NCBI GenBank assembly: GCA_001579985.1
Contig: LRSR01005316.1
Coordinates: 1-64,000 of the forward strand
Direction: 5' to 3'
Origin: Hypsibius dujardini
Taxonomy: Eukaryota > Tardigrada > Eutardigrada > Parachela > Hypsibiidae
DNA length: 64,000 nt
Positions 1 through 9,887 of this stretch are shown piece by piece. The notes beneath the pieces are model-generated. The model ran no database searches, was not told the DNA's origin, and saw nothing but the letters and a program-made list of their open reading frames with translations. A program made the position numbers and the translations under genes. Within the stretch, counting starts at the first letter, position 1. Every line of letters begins with the position of its first letter.

Positions 1-545
1 AATTCTTGAGAATAATTTGTGAACAGTTGAGGAAACTGCTGAAATTAACCCCCGGGGGCAGGGCGCGCCCGCCCCCAGGGGTTTGTAGATCATTAGTTTT
101 TTGCTATTTTAGGCCCTGGGCTAGTTTCAATCTAGGCTTCCGAGTGACTTTGGAGAAATTATATGTAGTTCCGCCCCCTGGCATCCAAAAAATACTCTGC
201 TGATGCCAATCGATTTAAAATCGAATTTGGAGTTGACAGGTGTCAAAAATCGTGGAATCGAACGTTTTCAAAAAACGATATTTTTACAGTGGTTGGAATC
301 AATAAACTGAAACTTCGGAAACATGGCTAATCAACCAATCAATCAAGCCCCGGGCGATAGCACATAAGTGGTACGGAAGTTTTTTCTTCCTTATTTTTTT
401 CTGAAACTGCGGATGTGATTGCAGCCCCGAGACCCCAATTTTAAATCATGATATATGGACAAGTATTTGTGGAAAAAAAAACATTTCGATCTGGAGATCA
501 AATCCCGTAACCTTCCCGAGTCAGTAGTGTAAGATATAACTGGAA
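1..545. other. Intron of the apyrase gene / non-coding
   Basis: No convincing exon is visible on either strand. The short ORF at 6-203 (plus) has no recognisable features and runs over CCCGGGGG-rich sequence. Since the apyrase exon ends in a donor at 560, this stretch is probably its next intron. Confidence 0.5.
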
Positions 546-560
546 TTATTTGTTCCTTAC

Positions 561-1408
561 CCAACGCTGTGGGGCCTCTACAGAAGGACCTTCCGTATGC
601 GGAAACTTGATGTCAGCGCTATGGCTTCCGACGTAGAGGTGTTGGTCCTTGACGATTGACCATTCGCATTTAAAACCTAAAAGCCGATAAGCAAGCTTTA
701 CTACGCTAACAGAAAGTGTTACAGTCCACGCCGAACCTTTCTGTTTCATCCCGTTCCCGTCAGCAAGGATGACCCAGGGAACAGCTGTATGATTGACCAG
801 TTGAAAGACAATCCCTGTCCGATCATCACAGGCGTAGAGTTTCCCATTGAAGACAATCAAGTCGGAGAGCTCCATACCACGGCTCCCGAATGCAAACTGC
901 GACTGAATGGCTTTCCCGTTGCTCGTGATCAATCGTTCCTTCTCTCCCACCGTCTTGGCTGGCTCAGCAGCAGCAGCATGGTCCCAGACAATGGCGCCAC
1001 CTGTCCACTGTGACTTGATGGTGAAGGTTCCGCTCTTGAGGTAACTCACGTAAAATGAGGAATCCTTCTTGTCTTTCGACAGTTTGTCTTGATCCGCAAT
1101 AATGGCAATCCTGCAACAAAATGTTTCGTATCGTCTCATCATTATCATCATCATCAACTCATCAAACTTGGAGAAGGAGTTAGTGAAACCCACCGAAACT
1201 CAACAGAACCATCGGACGCTTTAACGGGAGTAGTGAGCGGATAGGTGCTGTTATAGACGGTTTGAGCAGGAGCGGAAACAGATGAAGAGCCTGTAACAGG
1301 GTAGTTGAATACTGTCCGATGCGGGGCATTGACAATGGGATTGGAATGGACCCGAGAAAAAATTAATCCATAGAAAAGGAAAGAGTAGACTAATTCATTT
1401 CTTGACAT
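561..1408 (-). CDS. CANT1: Soluble calcium-activated nucleotidase (apyrase, CANT1 type), 5' exons only
   Basis: Two exons are visible: 1194-1408 and 561-1110. They join in frame across a GT/AG intron and give 255 codons. Exon 1 has a hydrophobic signal or anchor segment near the N-terminus (residues about 7-20). Exon 2 carries the apyrase signatures RGMELSDLIVFNGKLYACDD, DRTGIVFQL, PWVILADGNG and KCEWSIVKDQHLYVGS, which contain the Ca-binding acidic positions of the family. The family hydrolyses UDP/GDP and other nucleoside diphosphates in the ER/Golgi or outside the cell. Exon 2 ends at a good donor (GTAAGG, 560-555), and the remaining blades of the five-bladed propeller must lie left of the window. 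Identification rests on recognised motifs. Confidence 0.9.
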
Positions 1409-2850
1409 GGTAAAAGAAAGGGAAAGAAAGGAAGGTAAGAAGGGACTCGGAAGGGCCGGTAGAGTAAACTCAAACTACAAGTCCTGATAGTGATGGTAAT
1501 GAAATGAAATCTACCGACCAAGGAGCGCCATTTTCATGTAAATATATACATGTACAATGCCATGGCGGGATTGTGGCCCTGTGGCTGTTGGCCCGGCTTC
1601 CAGGAAGACGATACACGTATTTGGTGTAGTAGGTCTTTCCTCAATAGCCACCAGACCGAGCCACAAAATTGGCGCGTGTGTTGGATAGAATAAAATTTAC
1701 TAGGCCAAGTGATTGATGATGAGTGATCTAATTAAGACTTTGTCTTCTTTCGCCCTTTTTGTAATAGATTGCAGTGATTCGTCGTGGTAACGTGCGAGAC
1801 CAATCGGACCAATCGATCGAGCGACTCACTTCCACGCGGAAAAAAACGCGCTCTCGTACTATGTAGTACGGTAAGGTACGGTACGTTGGGCAGCTTGTGT
1901 TGTGTGAGTAAGGAAACGTTGTGTCAGCGGAAAGAGCTCGCCGTTTGGAGTACTTTGGGGGTCGTAAGCGGAAGCCATTTGTTAGTCAGACGGACGGGAC
2001 GGAGAGCCACAGCATGCAAACAACGAAGCGTGGTGTGTATGCACCAAGTCAAGTGTTATCATCTCCTCGCACGGTCCACGAGCCAGCTCACACACAGCTT
2101 AACGATTGTTCAATCAAGAACGCACCTCGCTTCTGAACAGACTAATTGCAATTTTACTCCAACAGGAAACAGATTGGATCATCGTTTCCAAGTCGATGGC
2201 ATTTTTCATAGAATCATAGAATCAATTGCCTTGTTTGACGTACCAGTTCCAGTCGGATGATAGTACCCAGTTGTACAGTAATGGGTTATATGAGTAATAA
2301 AAAAGTGCCCGTGTTGTGTGAAAAAAGCCTGCCGAAAAGAGAGGATGAATTTTTAGAATTGTCCAGTTTTAAAAAGAATTGGGCACTTGTCAAGTTCTCA
2401 GTCAAGTAAAATTTGATTATATTTTTTATGGTCGGAATGAGGCACGCTCAAACTATTTGGTCTCATCTCTCACGCGTTGTACATATAAAGTATGTCCACG
2501 CCGTCCCCGGAAGTATGTGTTTAGAATAACCGGTTTGTGCCCTTGAATTTGATCTATGGTAGCGCCAGCAAGTATTGTGTCCTCAACAGCAGGTGGCACC
2601 ATGTTAGTTTAGTAGTCTGACCATCGCTCAGTTATCTGTTTTTTATCAGCAAAGTCGATCCAGGAAAAACGAACTTATTTCAACATGTTGATCGTATCTT
2701 CATTGGAACTTTTAAACCGCAGTGCAAAAAGCCTTTCGCCCAAGTGATACTTTGTCAGTCAGTGGTTGTTCCTAAATTTTAGATATTTTCCAACTCATTC
2801 CTTCCATCCGTCTTTTTGCTTTGCTAAACGCTAGATCTACACTAAAAAAA
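1409..2850. other. Divergent intergenic region between apyrase and GST genes
   Basis: It separates the minus-strand apyrase start (1408) from the plus-strand GST start (2851), so both promoters should lie here. The open frames at 1784-2260 and 1921-2136 show no domain, signal peptide or conserved pattern, and I treat them as chance. A short GGTACGG/GTACGGTA-rich stretch lies around 1863-1886. Confidence 0.5.
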
Positions 2851-3531
2851 ATGGTGGCGTACAATGGTAATGTAGCCGGAAGAGCCGAACTTATCCGTCT
2901 ACTCTTCATCGTATCAGAAACCCTCTTCACGGACAGCCGTATCGAGCCTGCTCAATGGCCCGCGTTGAAAGCCAGTAAAAAGGAATTTGTTCTTGCCAGA
3001 TACCAAAGTTAATGACTTCTTTAATTTATCCTCGTGTTAATTGTCAGACACGACTTGGGGATCGTTGCCATATCTGGAGGTTGACGGGAAAACTCTTGGC
3101 CAAAGTAATGCAATTATCTTTTACGTTTCCAACCAACTAGGTATAAGTAGATAAATATTTCTCCTTTTAAATCCCCACAAAATAATTAGGAAGAAAAGAT
3201 TGATAATTAAATCGACTGTAAATTACATTTTCCAGGACTCGGCGGTGAAGGGGAATGGAACCGTGCGATTGTCCAATTAATCGTCCTCGCAACTAACGAC
3301 ATCAAAGACGGTCTGTCGCAGTTGTGCGTGGAGACCCCTTACTCAAGGTATATTTTAGCTTTTTATTTTGTTAAATTGAAATGAGTAATTATTTAACCAG
3401 TTATGTACTAAAAGTAACTCGGAATGATCCGGATCACCAAGTACCCTAGAATTGCGAAGATCCTCGCAAAGGTTGCTGCCCACCCCAAAGTTGTCGAGTA
3501 CCTGACAAAGGAAGCGCCTTCTACAGCTTAA
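2851..3531 (+). pseudogene. Sigma-class glutathione S-transferase copy 1, lacking its middle exons
   Basis: Exons at 2851-2974, 3048-3140 and 3236-3348 encode the thioredoxin-like N-terminal domain: GRAELIRLLF, then EPAQWPALK, then TTWGSLPYLEVDGKTLGQSN (the glutathione-binding loop with Gln-Ser), then GLGGEGEW. The C-terminal helix (TKYPRIAKILAKVAAHPKVV) is open from about 3427 to a TAA at 3529-3531. About 60-70 residues of helices 4-6 are absent, and no splice site joins exon 3 to the C-terminal piece in frame. Sigma GSTs are about 200 aa cytosolic enzymes that conjugate glutathione or isomerise prostaglandin H2. An AATAAA at 3678-3683 could be its poly(A) signal. It is either decayed or spliced in a way I cannot see. 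Confidence 0.7.
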
Positions 3532-3866
3532 ATGTCCATAAGCACTGATCCGTCAACCGCCATAACATATTTTGTCGATATATAGAGTACATCATCCTTT
3601 TATCGCAGGAATTGAAAGTTTGAAAGAACTGGTTATTGTTTGCCATTGATCTTGACATACTCATATACCATATTCCAAATAAATACATGTAGAATGGTGC
3701 TCGTTTTACTGGAGACCGGAGGGGATAAATTTTTGAGTACGGTAATTTAACGTGGAACTAATTCGGCGAGATTCTTTTTCGGTTGCGCCATTTTGAGGCA
3801 AGGACTTGACACTATAAACCAGAGTGTTTTCCGACTCCCCATCTCCGCAAACGTACCCGTCACAAA

Positions 3867-5036
3867 ATGGTGGCTTACTTCCTGACGGCAAGGGCGGACT
3901 AATTCGATCGGTCTTTGTTGTTTCGGGGGCCCTCTTCACTGACAACCGGGTTCAACACGATAATTGGCCCGCCTTGCAGCCGAGTCAGTCTGCCTGCAAT
4001 TTGCAAGCTTCTTCAGTGATATATATTAAAAAACAATTTGTTGATTTTTCAAGACACACCTTGGGGATCGGTTACGTATTTGGAGGTGGACGGAAGGATT
4101 TTGAGAAAGAGTAGCGCCATCTACTATTACGTCTCTAACAAGCTCGGTATTTCTCTTCATTCATTAAAATAATAAATAGTTTGTAATGCATTCTGTTTGC
4201 CATCAAGGCCTTGGAGGTGAAGGGGAATGGGAAAAGGCGATCGTCAGTTTAATCGTTCAGCCGACAAACGATATCCGACAAGGTCTCTTCACTTTCCAGA
4301 ATGAAGACGCTTCGTTGAAGGTTTGACACCTACACTAAGGGTATCCAAATTTCGTTTATTTTGCAGTGTTTATTTCGCTATTTCAAACTCGCTAATCTTC
4401 TTGGTTTTGAAGATAAGCGAGAAAAGCAGTCAAGGAGCCTTTTCTCGGTTATCTGCTCGCTAACTGTGTGCATCTGTCTTGTGAGTGGTCCATATGAGTT
4501 GAGATTAGCGAAGGAGATACAGCCTCAGGTGTGTTCCCATCGGGGTGTGTTCTCGTATCACCGTTGCAAGGGCCTCCAAAACCCGGGAGATTAGTGAGTT
4601 TGAAATAGCGAAATAAACGCTGCAAATAAGCGAACTTTGAATACCCTCAGTATACCGTTTAAACTAGTAAACTAAACTAAACTAAACTTAACTTTAAACT
4701 AAAATAAGCATGTCAAGTTGAGAAAGGAGAGTACAGTATTTGATGGATGGAACGGTCTCTCATCTGCTTCATTTCTCTGCACCGGACATTTAGTATTTTT
4801 TTAAGCGAACAAAGAGACCGAGGAAGAAATCAAGGAGCGATTTAAAAAATGGCAAGCGCGAGTGTAGCACGCACTGCTGTCGCTCCACTGCCGGCGGTCG
4901 CTCAGCACGCTCAAGGTAAGCAAGTGATTGTTGGAGGGAAGAGTCCTGTAACCTGTTGTGCTTTTATTTCCTTGTTTATCTATTTATTCAGATCTCGAGA
5001 GGGAATATGTGGGGAGCCTGACTCTTTCGCTCGGGT
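3867..5036 (+). pseudogene. Sigma-class glutathione S-transferase copy 2, broken and MITE-interrupted
   Basis: This is a tandem paralogue of the upstream GST with the same intron positions. Exon 1 (3867 to about 3987) needs a small frame change between the MVAY start and LIRSVFVVSGALFTDNR. Exon 2 (about 4051-4146) reads PWGSVTYLEVDGRILRKSSA. Exon 3 (about 4209-4320) reads GLGGEGEWEKAIVSLIVQ. A 318-bp MITE (4333-4650) sits in the next intron. A further exon near 4809-4915 starts NKETEEEIKERFKKWQARV and then meets a stop in that frame. A piece at 4992-5036 (LEREYVGSLTLSLG) may be the next exon. The C-terminal helix kept by copy 1 is not found; LINE debris starts soon after. Confidence 0.65.
4333..4650. 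mobile_element. Tc1/mariner-type MITE, copy A
   Basis: Ends CACTAAGGGTATCC and (reverse complement) CTGAGGGTATTC are flanked by TA on both sides (4331-4332 and 4651-4652). The arms are long imperfect inverted repeats containing GCAGCGTTTATTTCGC and TTTCAAACTCGCTAATC. There is no coding capacity; the ORF at 4361-4594 is a shadow. It lies in an intron of GST copy 2. Related copies are at 16.55-17.61 kb. Confidence 0.85.
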
Positions 5037-5559
5037 AAAGGATTTGGTTTCATTGACTTGTAAGTGCACGACATAGAAGGAAGGGAATACAAAGCGGACT
5101 GAAAGTATCCGGACCGAATTTTGACGTTGTCCACTTGACATTTGATTGTGTTGCCTTTTCTTTTGCATGTTACCTTCTCTACCTTGATTGAGGTTAAGGT
5201 GATTGATAGTTGACTGGTTGAAAGCAAGAACATGACTTAATACATATTCTGGGACGGTGATATTTGAAGCCGCATTTAACGAACGGGACTACTGTTAATC
5301 AATTGAAAAGTCAGGTAAATGCGCGATTTCTCACTGCAGTGTTAGTATGCACTAATAGTTAAGAGAGCAATTGTGGTCCCTTCCCTTGATTAATGTTGTA
5401 TTCTGTCTTTTTTTTAATCCCCACCTCATTTCAAGGCAGCAGAGATGGAGTTAATGCATCATCTCGGGGTTGGGCATTTCCGCTATGCACATCAAAAGAC
5501 ACTTTCAAAACCTTTCTTAGAAAGTTAGCACACAATTCAGTCGCCACTTATCAGCCTGA

Positions 5560-7340
5560 CCCCAATCATGACAATTTTATCAGTGTCTCCCAGAAAAAAG
5601 TGCGTAAATCTCTCGTTTCGGAAATGAAAGTACCTAACGTAGTGCGCAGGTCATCAAACAAAAAATATGCTGTTCGTCCTCCAGCACGTAGCAGTGGTTG
5701 CAGTTCCGTTCCTCCTTTGGCAGTCCAATCCAGCGTCCAGTTTTCACCCGGAAGTGATGTCCAGAGGTGAGAATCTTTAAAATTAGTGTTGCATGGTGGC
5801 GAGGAAGGAAATTGTGACCGCAGGGGTACGGAGAAGTTAGTGCGCAGAGACCGCAGGAAAGAGAGCCGCCCGTTCTCGCTGGTGTTCGACTGTATCCGAT
5901 CGGAAAGGGCTATCCAGAAATTCATGTTCTTCTTGCTTTTGATTGCCGACGGCGGTTCCCCGGTCAGAACAGCAGTCCACCAGGCTGCGTCTTCGGTCCA
6001 GTCCTGTTCCATGATATCGGCCTATGGTTGCATGGCCGAGTGGAACCAGGAGCGCTTCCGTAGTTTGGCGTTGTCAATGGCGAGCTGCATCGCCGCGAAC
6101 ATCAATCCAGACTTCCGTCGTAGTGCTCGGATGACGAATATCATCTGCAAAAAAGAATGGCGGTGGCTTTGCGGCCCACAGACAGCTAGGCAGGGCAATG
6201 CATCGGTTAGCGTGGAACGCCGTAGGTCAAAAACGTTCTTCGAAAATTGTGCTTCGATCTAATCAGCCCGCGTATTCTCACCCAAGTTTCAGCACAAAAG
6301 TGCAACGACCTGTTCTCCCTTCGAGAACCCGCAAGTCTTGTTGACCTTACGATACACGATACCTACGAGTACTCCTTTTCGGAATTATTACGTGGACAAC
6401 AAATTGAGAGGAGCCGAGATAGCAAGCCAATGAAAAGTAGACTGAATGAGAGGCTAGAAAAAGAAACGAGAAGTCGAGTCTCGATCCGAGCTTCAAGACT
6501 CATCCTTATCGTTCGGACATGACAACAATCTAAACAAGCGCATTCTTCACTTGACACTGAAACATCATTCTCACAAGACAAGAACGAGAACTACAGCATG
6601 GGAATTACAGTACGAGTACATGTAAGCAATATGTGGTACATGAGAATCGACCTTAAAATATTGACCCGCAAATCACAACAACAAATACGAACGTCACAAA
6701 AGGAATCAGTACTTGCAAAAGTAGCCTCAAAAATATTTTTAGCAACAGAGAGGGGATAGTCAGGTTGTTAATTAGCTAATTTTTGTTTCAAGAGGAAGAA
6801 ACTTGCCCAGAGTTGTCGCGTTTGGTGTTTTTGGGAAACTGAAAACTCAACTGTTCGTTTACGAAAACCCCTAAAGATGTGAATTCTCGAACCTGCTACA
6901 ATTCAACTCCAGAGACAGTAACCTTCACAGGGAACATCGATCGCTTCAAGCCTTTTATCATCATACTGTAAGATTTTTTTACGTTAATAATTAGCTCTGC
7001 AGTTTAAAAATAAAGCGATATCATCGGCGTATTTCAGTAAGAAAACATTCTGTCCACCCAGTTTCACCAATGTGACTCTCCCATCTGCCACGGTATCAGT
7101 CAGTGCGTCGAGATGGATGTTGCACAATATTCCAGAACAAGGACCAGATTTTCAGTTTTCAGTTTTTTATTTTTATTTCTTCATTATTATTCACCCTACC
7201 GATTTTTTGTTTTGATTTTCACACTTTGGAATTTTACAAACAGATTCGATCCTAAATAAATCCGGGAGAGCCGCGGCACCTGTCTCACACCGTTTACGCA
7301 GCAGTAGGGCTTGGAACGTACAGCTTCATACACGGTCGAA
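5560..7340 (-). mobile_element. Non-LTR retrotransposon (LINE) remnant
   Basis: On the minus strand, about 7140-6960 translates to a reverse-transcriptase segment: QGPCSGILCNIHLDAL-like, followed by LLKYADDIALF, the catalytic YADD box. About 1.3 kb downstream (5766-5640) is a zinc-knuckle-like C-terminus, KEERNCNHC then EDEQHIF, typical of the 3' end of CR1/Jockey-like LINE ORF2. Between them the minus frame at 6160-5566 is open except for one stop. The order and spacing fit one degraded element. The 5' part (endonuclease) is not recognised. The plus-strand ORFs at 5393-6262 overlap it antisense and are best read as shadows. The clade is uncertain. Confidence 0.75.
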
Positions 7341-7690
7341 ACGTTGGTATTTTTTGATTTTTTTGGAAATGGTTTTGTTTTTAAAACTGTTGGGAGGACA
7401 CGATATTCGACACCTAACGAGACGTTGTCAGAAATGGGATCAAGATTAGTTGGAAAAAAGAAGCGGTCAACATGACTAATCTAGTCAAGTGGCACAACAA
7501 CGTAGTCCACGACGGGCACTCCGTTCCATCGCTTACAGGTCAATTATTATTATTGATAATTAACAGTTTTGAATGGAGGATTCACCCTTGTATATTTATA
7601 CGGTCTATATGTGCTCATTCTAGATGAGGAACGCGTTGAAGAGATCATCGACCTTTCGACCATTGCACCCACTGTTTATGAAATAATTAT
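7341..7690. other. Short stretch with possible exon remnants
   Basis: A plus-strand frame MTNLVKWHNNVVHDGHSVPS (7471-7537) ends at CAG/GTCAATT. A second open piece, DEERVEEIIDLSTIAPTVYE, follows a TCTAG at about 7622. The second piece runs directly into the foldback-like element at about 7690. No family is recognised; it could be a gene end cut by the repeat, or chance. Confidence 0.25.
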
Positions 7691-8760
7691 CGGAGTGGCT
7701 ATTTTGCCCCCACCCCCTTTTGGGGCCGAATAGATTCCCGGCTATTTTACCCTCCCGTCCGCTGTCTGTCTGTCCGTTTACTCTCCGTCTGTTGTCTGAC
7801 TGTCCATCCGTTGCCCGTCTGTCCGTTGTTTACAACTCCACTCCGCCCGTCGGTTTATTTTCCGTCCGTTATCCGTCTGTCTGTTGTTCGTCCGTCCGTT
7901 GTCCGCCTTTCCGTTTTCCGTACGTCTGTTTTCCGTCCGTCCGTTGTTTGTCTGTCCTTCGTTGTCCGTCTGTCCATCCGTAGTCGGTCTGTCCACTATC
8001 TGCCTGGTCGTTGTCTGTCTGTGCTTTTTCTGTCTTTCCGTTGCCCGTAAGTCTAATGTCTGTCTGTTGCCTGTCTTTTCTGCCGGTTCACTGTCCGTCC
8101 GATGCAAATCTGTTTGCTGCCTGTCTCCTCGTTATTTGTCCGACCGTTCCCCGTAAGTCTGTTCTCCGTCCGTCTATTGTCTGTTATTCCGTTGTCTGTC
8201 CCCCTGTTGTCAGTACGGACGGAGAACGGACGGACAGCGGAAGGGCAACAAACGGACAACGGAGGGACGGACGGACAGACAACAGGCGGACTGACAACAG
8301 GGGGACTGACAACAGGGGGACTGACAACAGGGGGACTGACAACAGGGGGACTGACAAGGGAATAACAGACAACGGACGGACAGCGGACGGACGAACCGAA
8401 GAAGTGCGGACGGACGGACGGATGGACGTACGAAGAACGGACGGACAACGGACAGATTGATAAACAGAAAGCGGAGGGACAGACAACGGAAGGACAGACA
8501 GACGAAGGACGGATTGATAATCGGGACATCGGACGGAACGGACACGGACAGACGGACAAGGAAAAGACGGACAACGGATGGTCAAACAAGAGATGGACGG
8601 ACAACGGACGGGTAGACAGACAACAGACGGACTAACAACAGAGGGGCGGTCAACGGACAGACAAGGGCGGACGCACAACGGACAAACAAACAGCGGACGG
8701 ACGAACAAGGGACGGACAATAGACAGACAAACAACGGGCGGATCGACAACATTGCATTAA
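7690..8760. repeat. Foldback-like element, copy i (end 1 plus inverted GTCCGT minisatellite)
   Basis: The left end reads ATCGGAGTGGCTATTTTGCCC and matches the outer ends of the 17.7 kb and 59.0 kb copies. It is followed by hundreds of bases of degenerate GTCCGTCCGTTGTCTGTCT units (7740-8215), then by the same units inverted (8216-8750), with a 15-bp GGGGGACTGACAACA unit in tandem at about 8286-8360. The core is therefore a long palindrome. All ORFs here (runs of Pro/Ser/Val/Arg or Thr/Asp/Gly/Arg on both strands) are translations of the minisatellite. The second end is missing; the repeat passes into unique DNA at about 8750. Confidence 0.8.
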
Positions 8761-9336
8761 AATGGTTCGTAGTGAGGCACATGGCCTTAACTTGAAGTAA
8801 ATGAGAATTTCATCCAAAGAGACGTCAATTCAAGTCTCTTAGGTGGTCTACTCCCTTCCAACGCTAATTGCATTGTCTATGGTAGCCGACAAAAAAGGCA
8901 GCTCATCCCAAAGACACAAATAAATTGCCCCTTTTTCGTCTTGTGAGATGTGTCCGCTGGGAAGAAAGGGAAGAGTCTTTTCACGGTCACGACGCCCGTC
9001 AGCATTATTATTTTCCCCTTTTCCCACGTACGTCGGCCCAGCTTACATCATCGGTTTACAATAGCAATTTCATTTAGCTTACCCAATTATAATATTAGAA
9101 AAGAATATATCCTTCTGAAAAGAGAAACAAGGGTACATATGACTGACAAGTGAATAGCCTTGATGAGCAGCGGTCCAGCAGAAAAAACTCCGATTCCCTT
9201 GACCTTGGGCAAGACAAGGCAAAGCAAAGCATTAGAGCTTTTTAAGCGGCAAAATTAGCCACTAAGGGGGGGGCACGGAAGTGAAGTAGAAAAAGGACCG
9301 AACTTTAAACTGTTTTCACTTGAGTAATCAAAGGCC
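7982..9336 (+). repeat. Left arm of 1.36 kb near-identical inverted repeat
   Basis: It is the reverse complement of 11633-12990. Coordinates sum to 20972 through the minisatellite and to 20969 after the G/C homopolymer. The only difference I found is homopolymer length: 8 G near 9266 versus 11 C near 11700. The arm contains minisatellite (7982-8750) plus about 580 bp of unique DNA. Identical ORF translations in both arms confirm near-perfect identity. Confidence 0.95.
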
Positions 9337-9508
9337 GCCCCTTTGCCTGCATCCTCCGTCCCCCCGGCAAAGAAGGCGGGAATGACCTTCCCTTTCCGTC
9401 ACCATCCCAAACACATTAAGTATGGTGATGATAAGTTAAGTCAGTCTGTCTCCGTCCAGGAAATCGATTGCAGGATCAGCTGCATGTCTGTCCACTTGGC
9501 TGTACGTG

Positions 9509-9516
9509 TATATAAG
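9509..9516 (+). promoter_or_regulatory. Possible TATA box upstream of the GPCR
   Basis: TATATAAG lies about 370 bp before the GPCR start codon at 9888, in the unique spacer between the two inverted-repeat arms. The position would imply a long 5' UTR, so this is only a candidate. Confidence 0.3.
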
Positions 9517-9887
9517 ACAACGAGTCCCGTGTACACTGTACAGTAGTTGTGTGTTTTTCAAGACTTAATTTTGACAGACGTGGATCCAATCTGTCAGATT
9601 GGGAATGTATCCGGCGTGTCACCCACCTGTGTCCTTCGCATCATTTACTATCCGCGTCAATGTCCGAGGGAGAAATTCCTTACTTTCTCCACTGGAGTTA
9701 TCGGTCATAACTCCCGGATCAATGGGTTCTCAAGCAATCTCAAGGGTTCCTCCCATTCCCTATTCTCCACGATTCCCTAAATTATTCCGCGCACTTAAAC
9801 AAGAACCTCGATGTAATCACATTTCAGTCTCGAGACGTTTTTACGGAGCCTGATCGGAGTTTCTTTTTCCGCCGGAATCGGAACAGG

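Noticed and set aside
1784-2260. 158-aa plus-strand ORF in the apyrase-GST spacer
   Set aside because: No domain, signal peptide or conserved pattern; lies where two divergent promoters are expected.
5393-6262. Two plus-strand ORFs of 125 and 158 aa
   Set aside because: Antisense to LINE sequence that has a recognisable reverse transcriptase and zinc-knuckle on the minus strand.
8286-8360. Regular 15-bp repeats as a CRISPR array
   Set aside because: Head-to-tail units with no unique spacers inside a minisatellite, in animal DNA.
7720-8760. Many overlapping long ORFs on both strands (up to 183 aa)
   Set aside because: They are all translations of the GTCCGT/GACGGA minisatellite (Pro-Ser-Val-Arg or Thr-Asp-Gly-Arg strings) with no start or splice context; the same holds for their mirror copies at 12190-12961.
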